Assembly (NCBI RefSeq): GCF_050920705.1
Contig: NZ_CP154799.1
Span: 124,001-188,000 of the forward strand
From: Regnicoccus_A sp014224355
GTDB lineage: Bacteria; Cyanobacteriota; Cyanobacteriia; PCC-6307; Cyanobiaceae
Length of the DNA stretch: 64,000 nt
Direction of reading: 5' to 3'
Part shown: positions 7,248 through 16,849 of the stretch, in pieces
Numbering within the stretch: position 1 is the first letter of the stretch
Layout of the letters: every line of letters starts with the position of its first letter
Translations under genes and position numbers: made by a program
The notes under the pieces: model-generated
What the model was told of the DNA's origin: nothing
What the model saw: only the letters and a program-made list of their open reading frames with translations
Database searches by the model: none

Positions 7248-8420
7248 TCAAGCGGAGGAGAGGAGACGACCGCGATTGGTGTTCACCGCATCGTCCTTCT
7301 GCCGGGGCGCCTGCGAGGCGACTGAGGGGGCGGGGGCGGATCCCTGCGGAGCCGAACGCTCGGGTGCAGTGCCCTGCTGGCCCCTGGAGAGCAGGACGTA
7401 GTGCTCGAGCTTCTCCTGGGTCTGGTGGAGCTGTTCCAACAGCAGGTCCGACTCCTCGCGGGCCTCTTCCAGCTGGGCGCGGAGATCCTCCAGTTCCCTG
7501 GCGGTTGCTGGATCAGGGCTGGCCTGCTCGAGCTGCCGGCGCAGCTCTAAGGACTCCCGCGTGGCGATGGCAAGCCGCTCAAGGGCCCGATGCAGCTGCT
7601 GATGGGTGGCACCCAGCAGGTCGGCCAGAGGCTGCGGGGCATTGGGCAGAGCGTCGGCCACATCCTGGTCAAGCCGCTTGAGATCGGCGATGGCGTCGAG
7701 CGCGGCACGGCTGCAGTCGGTATCCGGCCGTAAACGGAGGCAGAGGAGAGTCGAGGCCACCTCCGGCGCAAGGGGCCGGTGCTCGAAGGGGATGCTCAGC
7801 CCATCCAGCAGCGACTGCCATGACTCGAGGAGGTGCTGAGGTGGCTCAACAGCTGACGATTGTAGGTGGTCACATAAGACAAGCAAGTCGAGAGACACCG
7901 CATGACCAGAGCAGGTCTCAAGAAGCATTGGCAACACGTCATCAGAGGAGGGGCCACCACTTTGCACGTCTGACGGGCTGACGACAGCCAGCAATCGGGT
8001 GGGAAAGCTGCTCAGATCAAGATTCAGGAATTCGAGTGATCTCAGCTCCTCAAGAGACTGGGTGAGGACTAAAATCCTTGGAACAGCGTGCGATCCGCCC
8101 AAATCAGCTGCTGTGGCCTGAAATGCAAGATCAGCGGCAGGTTCACAGCTGAAGCAGAGAATCGCATAGTAGGGCTCCCGGCGAACATGGTCTACAATTG
8201 CCAAGGCCTCGATGGGATCAAGCGTTCCATCACTAAGGGCATCAGGCAGAGCGGGCAGCAGATCATTCAACTGGCGAACAGCTTCAACCTGATTGCAGAG
8301 GACTAGCCGATTAGATGGCAGAAATTCGTCGATTCGACTCTGCAACTCTCGCAGTTGGCGGTCTTGCCGTCGAATAATATCGATCAGGTTCTCGAAGCCG
8401 GGCTCCTCGGGCATTCCCAT
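7248..8420 (-). CDS. Hypothetical coiled-coil protein of the glycan cluster
   Basis: The 390-residue protein is not recognised as a known enzyme. Residues 10-40 (IIRRQDRQLRELQSRIDEF) are helical. The middle is a mixed region with no motif I can name. Residues about 285-345 (LERLAIATRESLELRRQLEQ and on) form a long Glu/Gln/Leu-rich coiled coil ending LEHYVLLSRGQQG, followed by a Pro/Ala/Ser tail. Coiled-coil proteins ending this way occur beside glycosyltransferases in cyanobacteria, so a scaffold or length-control role is possible but unproven. It precedes the GT/lyase fusion by only 25 bases and is probably in one operon with it. Confidence 0.65.
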   Translation of the reverse strand: MGMPEEPGFENLIDIIRRQDRQLRELQSRIDEFLPSNRLVLCNQVEAVRQLNDLLPALPDALSDGTLDPIEALAIVDHVRREPYYAILCFSCEPAADLAFQATAADLGGSHAVPRILVLTQSLEELRSLEFLNLDLSSFPTRLLAVVSPSDVQSGGPSSDDVLPMLLETCSGHAVSLDLLVLCDHLQSSAVEPPQHLLESWQSLLDGLSIPFEHRPLAPEVASTLLCLRLRPDTDCSRAALDAIADLKRLDQDVADALPNAPQPLADLLGATHQQLHRALERLAIATRESLELRRQLEQASPDPATARELEDLRAQLEEAREESDLLLEQLHQTQEKLEHYVLLSRGQQGTAPERSAPQGSAPAPSVASQAPRQKDDAVNTNRGRLLSSA

Positions 8421-9066
8421 TCAGGACTTCGCAAGCATTACCAAAGATTCTAGAGGCTTTTTGAAAGAGAAGCCAGCGACCTGGCTCGATATAGACCATG
8501 CGAAGAGGCCATGCAATTAACGACTTGGCGACCTTGCCTCAGAGATGTGTGCAATCAAGTGAGCCTGATCTCAGCCCATATTACGCCATTGCACTTTTAG
8601 ATTAGCCCCATCAGCCTGTCTTGTCCAGGGGGCACTCGATGAAACTATCGCGGCGTAGCCCCAAGCAGATTTCCAACAGTCAACCCACTGCCGGTAGGGT
8701 GCACTAGCAATGCCAGACGGTCGCAGACGTGGCGACTGGGCATACGTGCGGCACGATCGGCGATTGCAAGCGGCTTCATGGATTTGATCTGAACCAAAAA
8801 TACACGCCATCACCGAGGTTTAAGGTGTGTTAATTTTCGACAATGTAAGGACGGCCAAATTCAGGAACTTCCTGATGTTCTTTTGGCCTGGTGACTACAG
8901 CTTCTTCTGGCGCTCAGAAAATCTGGATCCCCAGACTTGCGATGCTGAATGGTCAACGCGCAATAGGCTGATGATCTCTAGTAAACCAGTATCGAATTGC
9001 CTGGCATTACAGATTGAGGCCAGTTTAGCTTTCTCTGAGGGCGCTGATTGCCAATCAATACTTGAA
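8421..9066. other. Gene-poor stretch at the island's left edge
   Basis: I see no convincing gene here. The GC content falls compared with the preceding genes. Short open frames on either strand lack recognisable domains, and those entering the FkbM gene are its antisense. This is a plausible left boundary of the accessory island. Confidence 0.5.
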
Positions 9067-9807
9067 TCACATCTCCCCAACAAAGCAGTGCACATCGTGC
9101 CATGGTGCGTTACTCCCTGCAAGGGCAGCGCGCTGGTAATCAGCCTCAATGTCTACGAGGATGGTGGCTTCAATTTCCTTGAAACCTCGCCACTCCCCTG
9201 GCAACTCTCTACCAAAGCAGCCACTATGATATCCAGTAAACTTAATTTGATGATAGCTGCCTTCAAGTGCTGGCTTGGGAGGGCGTTGGAGATGACCCTC
9301 ACCTTGCCGCACGAGCTGAAAGCGATTGTATCCAATGCCATGAACAACGTTCAAGATTTCCAGGAGATCCCGATTGGCCTCAAAGGATAAATACCTAGGA
9401 AGAAGAGCTTTGTCGACGTGGAACAAGGTACCTAGCGCAGCTTTTTCAAACCCCTCAATATCCATCTTAAGATAATAGCTGGGCCCATAATGGTTAATAA
9501 AATGACTTAAAGGCATTGTCCTGACAGCTATCATTTCATATGCCGAGCGTGTAGCTTTGCTGCTCTTGTCGAAGGAGCTCCAATCATCCTTTAAGAAGTT
9601 TTTATAAAAGACAAGAGTCGCCTCTTGGCCTGATACGCCTACATTCTCAACGCAGAGCTGCCCAGTGGCTATCTCATGGGCAAAACGGTTCTTCAGCCTA
9701 TCAGAAAGATATGGATCTGCCTCCACAGATACGACCTTAAAACCCTTCTTCATATAGAAGTCGGCATCATGGCCACTGTTCGCGCCAATGTCAAAGATAA
9801 GCTTCAT
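9067..9807 (-). CDS. FkbM-family methyltransferase
   Basis: The 246-residue protein opens with MKLIFDIGANSGHDADFYMKKG and VVSVEADPYL, the SAM-binding motif I and acidic motif II of FkbM methyltransferases. It continues with YLKMDIEGFEKAALG, the highly diagnostic family block. FkbM enzymes O-methylate sugars or antibiotics, and in clusters like this they usually modify surface polysaccharide. The gene is AT-richer than the flanking core genome, consistent with transfer. It stands alone, with intergenic gaps of more than 300 bases on both sides. Confidence 0.88.
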   Translation of the reverse strand: MKLIFDIGANSGHDADFYMKKGFKVVSVEADPYLSDRLKNRFAHEIATGQLCVENVGVSGQEATLVFYKNFLKDDWSSFDKSSKATRSAYEMIAVRTMPLSHFINHYGPSYYLKMDIEGFEKAALGTLFHVDKALLPRYLSFEANRDLLEILNVVHGIGYNRFQLVRQGEGHLQRPPKPALEGSYHQIKFTGYHSGCFGRELPGEWRGFKEIEATILVDIEADYQRAALAGSNAPWHDVHCFVGEM

Positions 9808-10146
9808 CTTGACGGTCCTGGTTGCGTCGTTTCAATGTTAGAAAAAGACAGCCGCGTGTCAATATATGGAGGCTGTCGTACCGCCGCAAGCTGACATTTT
9901 GACGCAGCAAGATATTCCATTAAGCATCACGATCTTGACTGGATAGAGAACATGCTCTTGCTGGCAGGAAGCAGGTAGAGCACCTGCTGGCAAGGTGTCG
10001 CAGCGCCTGGAAGAGACTCCGTCGCACGAAAGCGCCTAGAATAATATAAACCCAATGATTCATGCGATGAGAATACAAATACAGTGCAGAGAAGATTGTC
10101 CAGAGAGGAGAAGGGCAAATAGTTGCACAATCAGATCTATGGTGTT
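9808..10146. other. Intergenic stretch without a recognisable gene
   Basis: This 339-base gap separates two minus-strand genes. I find no RNA gene, IS end or credible open frame in it. It presumably carries the FkbM promoter near 9810-9880. Confidence 0.45.
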
Positions 10147-12843
10147 TCAAGCGGTTAGCTGATCCAGGCGCTGTCTAAGGGACGCACAGCCCGGGAATCG
10201 TGATACACCAGCCAAAAGGGTAGTAATAGCATCTTCATCCAGGTTCTCATGATGGAAAGCATCTGCAAGGCACGTATATGCCTCAGGCGAATAGCCAGGA
10301 TTAACTGCAAGCGCCTTTTGAATAGCGACAATCGCCAGATGATGCTGCCCGGCTGATGCGTATCTCAGCCCGTCCGAGATGAGAATATCAGCGGCATCAC
10401 TTTGCATCAATGAGGCGGCCGATATTCTTGAATCAACTAGAATCAGGCCCCTTGCAGGCAGTGAATAATTCACGGGCTTAATTCCATAGCTAGAAAGACA
10501 AAACGCTATAAAGACATCTTCATAGAGATGCCCAAGTAATACATCGGGATATTTTGTAGTGTATTCGAAGAGGTATCGAAGACTTTTCTTAGACAGGTAG
10601 TACCCTTCTCCGCCCCCACACCACTCTACCTGAGGGGGTAGTGCGTATGGCCGATGAGAGATGTTTTCATCCGCGCACTTGCCAAAGTGCCAAGCGCGGC
10701 CTACTGTTGGACCGCATATTGTGCCCATAAAGTCACTAGGAGGATCATTAAAGAACTGTTGCATGACCTCACGGAACCGACTAATGCTTGTAATTGCGCA
10801 ATCATCGTCCAGCTTCAAAACACCGGAAAAGTCGGTACAGACATGGAAAAAGCTAAATGCCTTGAGCACTTTCGTGGAGAGGGACTCGTAGTTGTCAGGA
10901 CACTTCACATACAGGATATCACCCTCGGCGACCCACTCCCTGACCAAGAACGGATCGCCAATCACAAAACAGTAGGGTATGCCTAGAGATTTGTAGTAGC
11001 GCTCCCGAATATAGTCCGCTTTGTGAAGGTTTGCCCTGCAGGTGATGATCATCAACGCCGCGCCTGTCGTGGGACCCGAAAAGAGCTGATCGGGGACCTC
11101 CTTATACTCTTTCTGAAGGGCCTGCTTAATCTGAGGCAAAAAATAGTCGCTACTTGGATTTAGTGAAAGACCCGTCTCGAAGTAGGAGACTGCTGTCTCC
11201 ATGGCCGAAATTTCACGGTAATACGCACCGATCAAGTAATTTGCACAAGAGAGTGTCCATGGGTGATCATGGAGACCATGAAAGGATTCAGCGGCTTTAA
11301 GAAGTATATTGGCCTTATCAGGCCTCTTATACCTTAAACAGTCGCGCAGGAAGCCTAGAAAGACAGCAGTCAAGATAATTGAGTCATGCTTAAATATGCG
11401 TTGATGACGAGAACATGATCGGCTATAGAAAGAGAAGACTGACTGCAGCAGTGCCCATGAACGATCAATGAAGCCCAAGCTGGAGAAGTGAGCAAGCTTT
11501 CTAAGTAGAACAGCGATAGGATGCCTTGAGAAAAATATGTTCTCATCACACAAGCCGTCCAAGAGCATCTCTACTTGCTCTATCTCTCCAGAACGAATGG
11601 CGGCGCTAAGAGCGTGAGCATAAGTATCAGTGGAAGGTGATAGCTCGTAAGTTTTAACAGCGTAAAAGAGCGAACCTTTGAGGTCTCGCGACTCCGAGTA
11701 AAGAACTCTTAAGCCAGTGCACAGATCGGTTTCACGTTGTAAATGCTGGCGAAGAAACGCCTCTGCTTCTTGCAGCCTGTCTAAGCGTAATAGGATGAGA
11801 GCACGCTTGATATATCCTTCTATGTAAGCTGGAAACAGCCGAATTAGCCTATCGCACGCGCATAGTGCGGCATCATAGTCTAGAGCCAGCTTGGCAACAT
11901 CTACTAATCCAGCAAAACCGCTTGGGTTAGCTGGAAAAAGCTGACATATTGAAGCGTACGTATCACTTGATTCAGTAAGGAGTCCCATTTGCGCCTGAAT
12001 TTGTGCCAGCCGTCGCAGGACAAAATGGTTGTCTGGAAAACGACTATGACATTCAAGCCAGCAATCAAGCGCGATATTCATGTTCTTCGCTTGTTCATGG
12101 ACTTGTGCCAAGCCGCAGAAACCACTGGGACTAAATGAAAATGTCTCGATCAGATATTTAGATTTTGCCTCTGCCTCTGGCAGATTATGCCCTGCAAAAA
12201 GAACATTTAGAATACCGGAATGGGCATCAAGATAGTCACTGTTGAAACCAAGGGCAGCCTCATAGTTCTTAAGTGCAGACGCGTAATCTTCTAAGTATCG
12301 GTGCTCAAAGTCTGCAGTCTTGGACAGGTGCACAAAGGATCCCTTGGAGACACGCGCCAATCCCTCGTAGTAAGTAATAGCGCTAGTAAGATCACCTTGA
12401 ACTATGCAGAAAACAGCCACGTCGTAGAGGAGCTCTGGTTTTGTAGGCCACCTCGAAAGCATCTCACTGTATTGTTGGCGGGCTGATTCGACTAAATTGA
12501 CATCTCGGTATAGCTGTGCGAGGCCCCGACAAAGACCAAAGTTATTAGGAGCCAATGCCAGTCCAACTTGATAGGCAAGTATGGCATCCTGGATAGAGTC
12601 TTTACAAAAGCAGGCCCTAGCAATCTTTCCATAGAGCCAGGGCGAATTGGGCTTTAGTCTAAGGCACTCCCTATAGAGTTCAATCGCATCATCAAAAAGG
12701 CCTTGACGCTGCAAGATTTCAGCAAGTCTGATGCGAGTAGTTTCATCATTTTGATTGATCTGAAGCTCCTCTTTCAATCGATGAGCAGCCTGGAAAGACT
12801 GCTGAGAGTTCTGAGCCGCATTCGCAAAGCTTCTCAAGTCCAC
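10147..12843 (-). CDS. TPR-repeat protein with embedded GT31-like glycosyltransferase domain
   Basis: The 898-residue protein has TPR units over about residues 1-440 (for example AEILQRQGLFDDAIELYRECLRLKPNSPWLYGKIA). At about 600-790 it has a galactosyltransferase/GT31-like domain: GVLKLDDDC (the DxD-type metal site), WCGGGEGYYLSKKSLRYLFE and HLYEDVFIAFCLSSYGI. More TPR units follow at about 815-890. GT31 enzymes add beta-1,3-linked sugars. The TPR arms suggest binding of a protein acceptor or of partner enzymes, as in protein O-glycosylation systems, which is an inference. The gene is AT-rich and lies alone beside the IS stack. The initiator near 12843 is followed by a good TPR helix. Confidence 0.8.
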   Translation of the reverse strand: MDLRSFANAAQNSQQSFQAAHRLKEELQINQNDETTRIRLAEILQRQGLFDDAIELYRECLRLKPNSPWLYGKIARACFCKDSIQDAILAYQVGLALAPNNFGLCRGLAQLYRDVNLVESARQQYSEMLSRWPTKPELLYDVAVFCIVQGDLTSAITYYEGLARVSKGSFVHLSKTADFEHRYLEDYASALKNYEAALGFNSDYLDAHSGILNVLFAGHNLPEAEAKSKYLIETFSFSPSGFCGLAQVHEQAKNMNIALDCWLECHSRFPDNHFVLRRLAQIQAQMGLLTESSDTYASICQLFPANPSGFAGLVDVAKLALDYDAALCACDRLIRLFPAYIEGYIKRALILLRLDRLQEAEAFLRQHLQRETDLCTGLRVLYSESRDLKGSLFYAVKTYELSPSTDTYAHALSAAIRSGEIEQVEMLLDGLCDENIFFSRHPIAVLLRKLAHFSSLGFIDRSWALLQSVFSFYSRSCSRHQRIFKHDSIILTAVFLGFLRDCLRYKRPDKANILLKAAESFHGLHDHPWTLSCANYLIGAYYREISAMETAVSYFETGLSLNPSSDYFLPQIKQALQKEYKEVPDQLFSGPTTGAALMIITCRANLHKADYIRERYYKSLGIPYCFVIGDPFLVREWVAEGDILYVKCPDNYESLSTKVLKAFSFFHVCTDFSGVLKLDDDCAITSISRFREVMQQFFNDPPSDFMGTICGPTVGRAWHFGKCADENISHRPYALPPQVEWCGGGEGYYLSKKSLRYLFEYTTKYPDVLLGHLYEDVFIAFCLSSYGIKPVNYSLPARGLILVDSRISAASLMQSDAADILISDGLRYASAGQHHLAIVAIQKALAVNPGYSPEAYTCLADAFHHENLDEDAITTLLAGVSRFPGCASLRQRLDQLTA

Positions 12844-13168
12844 TCACCGTATAAGCAAAGAATTAATATGAAGATTTGGCGTAGGAGGCTGTGCTAGGGC
12901 CACGCATATTAGCCAAGAGCCATCTGCGTAGATATAGAGATGCCTGATTGGCTGATGGGTTGGTTTCCAGTATGCTCATGATAGTGGGGATAACCCATGG
13001 CATTGGGAATACCAATCCGGTTGGCAACAGTGCAATGACTAGAGAGTTTATATGAAGATTGATCGCGCTCTGGAAGTCTGCAACAGTGTGCCCTGACGCG
13101 CCTAGCAAAACTACTAGTCTTCAAAAGCATAAAGTCCTCAACTGGCAAGTCGCATGGAGTCTAGATAG
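12844..13168. other. Intergenic stretch before the IS stack
   Basis: About 325 bases between the TPR/glycosyltransferase gene and the first IS end. I see no gene, RNA or repeat that I can support; the short open frames lack any recognisable domain. Confidence 0.45.
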
Positions 13169-13189
13169 TGTATCTCACCACATTGGGCG

Positions 13190-13720
13190 GCAGAGCAGCT
13201 CGAGGATCCGCTGCTGAGGCGAGCGCCAGCTTAAGGCCGAGTGCTACCTGAGGCGGCTATAGATCGACAGGTAACGTGGCCGCGAGTGGTTCCGTTCCTG
13301 TGAGTCCTGGAAGGCCATGGGGTAGGCCCGCTCTCGGCAGAGCGTCTGTATGAGCCTCTCTGAGTGCCGTTGGTCCTGGGCGTGTACGGCCTGGACAGGT
13401 TGTTCCTGATCCGAAGAGTGCGGTAGGCCTTGGCGCACGCCGCCGAGAGGTAGGAAGGCCCCCTTGTCGTTCGTCACCCGCCGGCAATCGATGTCCTGAG
13501 CATCGAACCAAGCGACGGCACGGGCCAGAAAGCCGCTCACGGTGGGCATCTGCTGGTCCGCCAGCACCTCCAGATTAGGCAGGCGCGTGGCGTCGTCCAA
13601 AGCGACGTGGACTTTTCATAGCCGACTCTGTAGGAGCGTCCCTTCTGGCAATCGCCTGTGATGCGGTGTCCGACTTTGCGGAAGCGGGCCAGGGACTTGA
13701 TGTGGATGTGGATGAGGGCG
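13190..13720 (-). pseudogene. IS481 transposase relic, catalytic/C-terminal part
   Basis: Fragments such as MDDATRLPNLEVLADQQMP, VSGFLARAVAWFDAQDIDCR and QERNHSRPRYLSIY align with the intact IS481 transposase at 18593 (IDDATRLAYVEVLADEQRA and onward) but are scattered over two or more frames. ARPGALIH and ARFRKVGHRITGDCQKG upstream in the other frame match the intact protein's ERPGDMIHV region. The copy is decayed and inactive. It is cut at 13728 by the IS256 insertion. Confidence 0.75.
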
Positions 13721-13728
13721 CCGGGCCG

Positions 13729-15406
13729 GGCCGCGTCCCTTCGTGTGGTGTAAATCCCGAGGCCCGATTGCCCTGGTCTGAGGGTGAACAGGGGTGAATG
13801 ACGGGCTGTCATTCGCGAGACGCATTTGCACCTCGTTGTTTCACGATGAATCCAGACGATTGACTTGTCAAGTCTTTCGTCTGGATTGCCGATCGGTTGT
13901 GGGCTATGCCTGCAATCTTGATCGTGACGTCCGCTGTGCCGGCCCCGGGGCGGTGATCGCCGCCGCTGCGCCCTGTGGGGGCGCTACGGCGCGATCACCT
14001 GGGGCCTGAGCTCAGGCCGCTGCTTCCTGGAGGGAAGGCTGAGCAGGCAGCTCCTCCAGCGAGGGGATCGCGGCCATGCTCTCGGCCGAGAACATGCGCC
14101 GGCCCTCGAGCTGCCAGTGCTCGTCCTGCTCCAGCAGCACCGCCCCCACCAGGCGCGTGATCGAGGCGTCGTTCGGGAAGATGCCAACCACCCGAGTGCG
14201 GCGTTTGACCTCCTCATTGACGCGCTCGAGCAGGTTGGTACTCCAGACCTTCTTCCAGTGCTGCTGCGGGAAGTGGCGGAACGCCAGCACGTCCTCCTTG
14301 GCCTGAGCCATCAGCTCGGCGGCCCTGGGGAAACGCTCGGCCAGTGAGGCGGCCAGGTCATCCCAGCGCTCCACCAGGCCAACGGCGTCCTCCTGGCTGA
14401 ACACCGAGCGCAGGGCCGCCGTGACCATCCCCTGGTGGGCTTTGGGAACCCGCTGCAGCAGGTTTCTGACGAAATGGACCCTGCAGCGCTGCCAGCAGCA
14501 GCCCTGCAGCATCCGCCGGATCGCCTTGGTCAGGCCCACATGGGCGTCACTGATCACCAGCTTGACCCCAGTGAGGCCTCGCTCTTTGAGAGAGGAGATG
14601 AACGCGCTCCAGAAGCTCTCGGTTTCGCTGTCACCCACCTGCAGGCCGAGCAGTTCACGGCGGCCGTCGGCATTGACGCCCATTGCGATCACAGCAGCCC
14701 TGGAGCAGACCTGCAGGGCCCGGCCCAGCCGGCCGTGGAGGTAGGGGTGGCATCGAGATAGACGTAGGCGTAGCCGGACTCCTGGAGCGGCCGGTTCAGA
14801 AAGGCCTGCACCTGCTGGTCGATCTCCTGGCAGATGCGGCTCACCTGGGATTTGGAGATACCGCTCTGGACGCCCAGGGCCGCCACCAGGGTGTCCACTT
14901 TGCGGGTGGAGATGCCGCCGATGTAGGCCTCCATCACCACGCCATAGAGGGCCTGATCGACGCGGCGGCGGGGCTCGAGGATCGAGGGAAGGAAGCCACC
15001 GGTGCGCAGTTTGGGGATCAGCAGGTCGATGTCTCCGGCCTGGGTGGCCAGGGTGCGCGGCCGGTAGCCGTTGCGGTAGCCGAGCCGGTCCTCGCTGCGC
15101 TCATGGCGCTCCGCGCCGAGCACGGCAGCGACCTCCAGCTCGATCAGCTGCTGCAGGCCGTGGCGCACCAGCTCGGGGATCAGCTCACCGGCACTGCTGC
15201 CATCCAGTAGCGGCGCCAGCTCAGTTGAGGCACGATTGGAATTGGGCATGGTTCGTCTGGTTGAGGTAGTGCTCAAACCAGGGTCACGGGCCTGCCCAGC
15301 CCTTGCAACGCCAGCGGCTGAGCCGGGTCGCTGTGGTGCGCGCTCAACCCCGGCTACGCCGGGGTTGAGGTCCCCAGGGATTTACACCAACACAGGGGAC
15401 GCAAGC
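13729..15406 (-). mobile_element. IS256-family element (copy a)
   Basis: The element is about 1678 bases long with imperfect terminal inverted repeats: left GCGTCCCTTCGTGTGGTG then TAAATCC; right the complement of GCGTCCCCTGTGTTGGTG then TAAATCC. An 8-base direct repeat CCGGGCCG flanks it (13721-13728 and 15407-15414), as expected for IS256-type insertion. It lies inside the IS481 relic and carries a frameshifted transposase. Confidence 0.8.
14012..15249 (-). pseudogene. IS256-family transposase, single frameshift
   Basis: The N-terminal half from the ATG at 15249 (MPNSNRASTELAPLLDGSS) runs to YVYLDAT near 14745. The frame then shifts, and the protein resumes as VIAMGVNADGRRELLG to the C-terminus at 14012. 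Compared with the intact copy at 23516-24772, there is one extra base in the G4 run at 14744-14747 (plus strand), just after the first catalytic aspartate block. The mutator-type DDE blocks VISDAHVGLTKA and CRVHFVRNLLQ and the C-terminal WSTNLLERVNEEVKRRTRVVG are intact, so the decay is recent or is a base-call error. Confidence 0.88.
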
Positions 15407-15414
15407 CCGGGCCG

Positions 15415-15701
15415 CTGCCACTTGTAGCTCTACACCGGTGGGCTTGGCTCCAGTTTCCGGAAGCGTCAAGGCCGAGCGGCAAGGGTGCGAGCAATAGTGG
15501 AGAAGGGGGCGGGAGGAGACGGGCGATGTGGGGCAGGTGCAGGCAGTGGCAACGCAGATCCACCGTGCACTGCAGTTGCTGCGTGCGGATCGAGCGTTCG
15601 TCGTTGGCGGCGCCGAATGCTTCGTCGATCCGCCAGGCCGCGGGCCCGACTGCACTGCAGAGGGACAGCCATTTGTAGGCGCGGCGCAGGCTGATGCCCC
15701 G
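15415..15701 (-). pseudogene. IS481 transposase relic, N-terminal part
   Basis: The minus strand reads GISLRRAYKWL, then in a shifted frame LADRRSIRRRQRRTLDPH and CTVDLRCHCLHLPHIARLL. These match the intact IS481 sequence GISLRSAYKWLARFRDGG, LADRRSVRRTQWRTLDPQ and VDLRHQRCTLRRIARAV. Several frameshifts make it inactive. IS256 bounds it on one side and IS21 on the other. Confidence 0.7.
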
Positions 15702-16048
15702 TGTCAATCAGGTTGAACGCCGCGACAATCTGGTTGAGCGGTTTTGAGACGGACCTGAGACACCGTCATTTCTTGCATATCGACTGTACGGCAGTGGTTT
15801 TGCCGATGCGGACTGTTTGACGTGAGACGACAATCCGGTCACGGTCGCAGACCAGCCATTTTCGCCTTGATCATTTCTCAGGCTCCGAATCCTTTGGCTG
15901 CAGTCGATCTGGTCCCCTGACGTTCATCGTGACCATCGTTGTCGCCCCGCCGTGCCGCGCGACCGCACGGGCCGGCGGACATTAAGGTCCGCCGGTAGCG
16001 GGAGCCCCTCCAGCGGGATGGCTGCTCCGACCCTCCTCTGGCCGGTTG

Positions 16049-16849
16049 CTAGGCCAGAGAGCCGTCCATCGCGGCCAGCCTTGCCTTGGCCTGCCGCTGC
16101 CGATAGCTCTCACCGCCGATCTCCACGATTCGGCAGTGGTGCACCAGCCGGTCCACCGCCGCCACGGTCATGGAACTGCTGGGGAAGATGTCGTCCCAGT
16201 CCCGGAATGGCTGGTTGGAGGTGATCAGCAGCGAGCGGCGCTCGTAGCGATGGCAGATCAGCTCGAACAGCACGCTGCTCTCCAGTTCGCTGCGGCGGAC
16301 GTAGCTGATGTCGTCAATCACCAGCAGGCCGTAGCGATCGAGCTTCTGCAGCATTGCCGGCAGCTCGTAGACCGCCTTGGCCTTCTGCAGCAGCTGCACC
16401 AGGGCCGTCGCGGCAAAGAAGCGGCAGGGCTGGGCCATGGCGATCAGCGCCATCGTGATCCCACCCGCCAGGTGCGTTTTGCCAACGCCGCTGGGGCCAA
16501 AGATCAGCAGGTTTTCACCCCGCAGCAGCCAGTCAGGGCTCAGGCTCAGGGCCTGCAGCTCCTGCCATTTCTCCGGTGCCAGCCCATGGTGGTCGTAGTC
16601 CGTCAGGCTTTTCTGCCACGGCAGGTGGGCCTCGCGCAGCAGGCGTTCACGGCGGGCGATCTGCCGCTGGTCGCTCTCCAGCTCGCACAGGGCGTAGAGG
16701 AACTGGGGATGGCTCCAGCCCTGTGCCTCAGCCTGCGCGGCAAGACTCTGCCAGTGGCTGCGGAATCGTGCCAGCTTGAGCTGCCGCAGCAGGATCGGCA
16801 GTGTTGCTTCCACCGCGGCCGGCCGCGGTACGGACAAGGAAGAGGTCAT
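16049..16849 (-). CDS. istB: IS21 family helper ATPase IstB
   Basis: The 266-residue AAA+ protein has a Walker A motif GPSGVGKTHLAGGI and a Walker B motif LLVIDDISYV, then LITSNQPFRDWDDIFP (sensor 1) and a final arginine-rich tail. IstB assists IstA in target capture and strand transfer. The ATG at 16849 follows a GGAGG-like sequence and overlaps the 3' end of istA by 122 bases, the usual overlapping arrangement of IS21. The protein appears intact. Confidence 0.93.
   Translation of the reverse strand: MTSSLSVPRPAAVEATLPILLRQLKLARFRSHWQSLAAQAEAQGWSHPQFLYALCELESDQRQIARRERLLREAHLPWQKSLTDYDHHGLAPEKWQELQALSLSPDWLLRGENLLIFGPSGVGKTHLAGGITMALIAMAQPCRFFAATALVQLLQKAKAVYELPAMLQKLDRYGLLVIDDISYVRRSELESSVLFELICHRYERRSLLITSNQPFRDWDDIFPSSSMTVAAVDRLVHHCRIVEIGGESYRQRQAKARLAAMDGSLA

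Noticed and set aside
8827..9390. A 187-codon plus-strand frame beside and over the FkbM gene
   Set aside because: About half is antisense to FkbM; the remainder has no domain, ribosome site or typical coding pattern.
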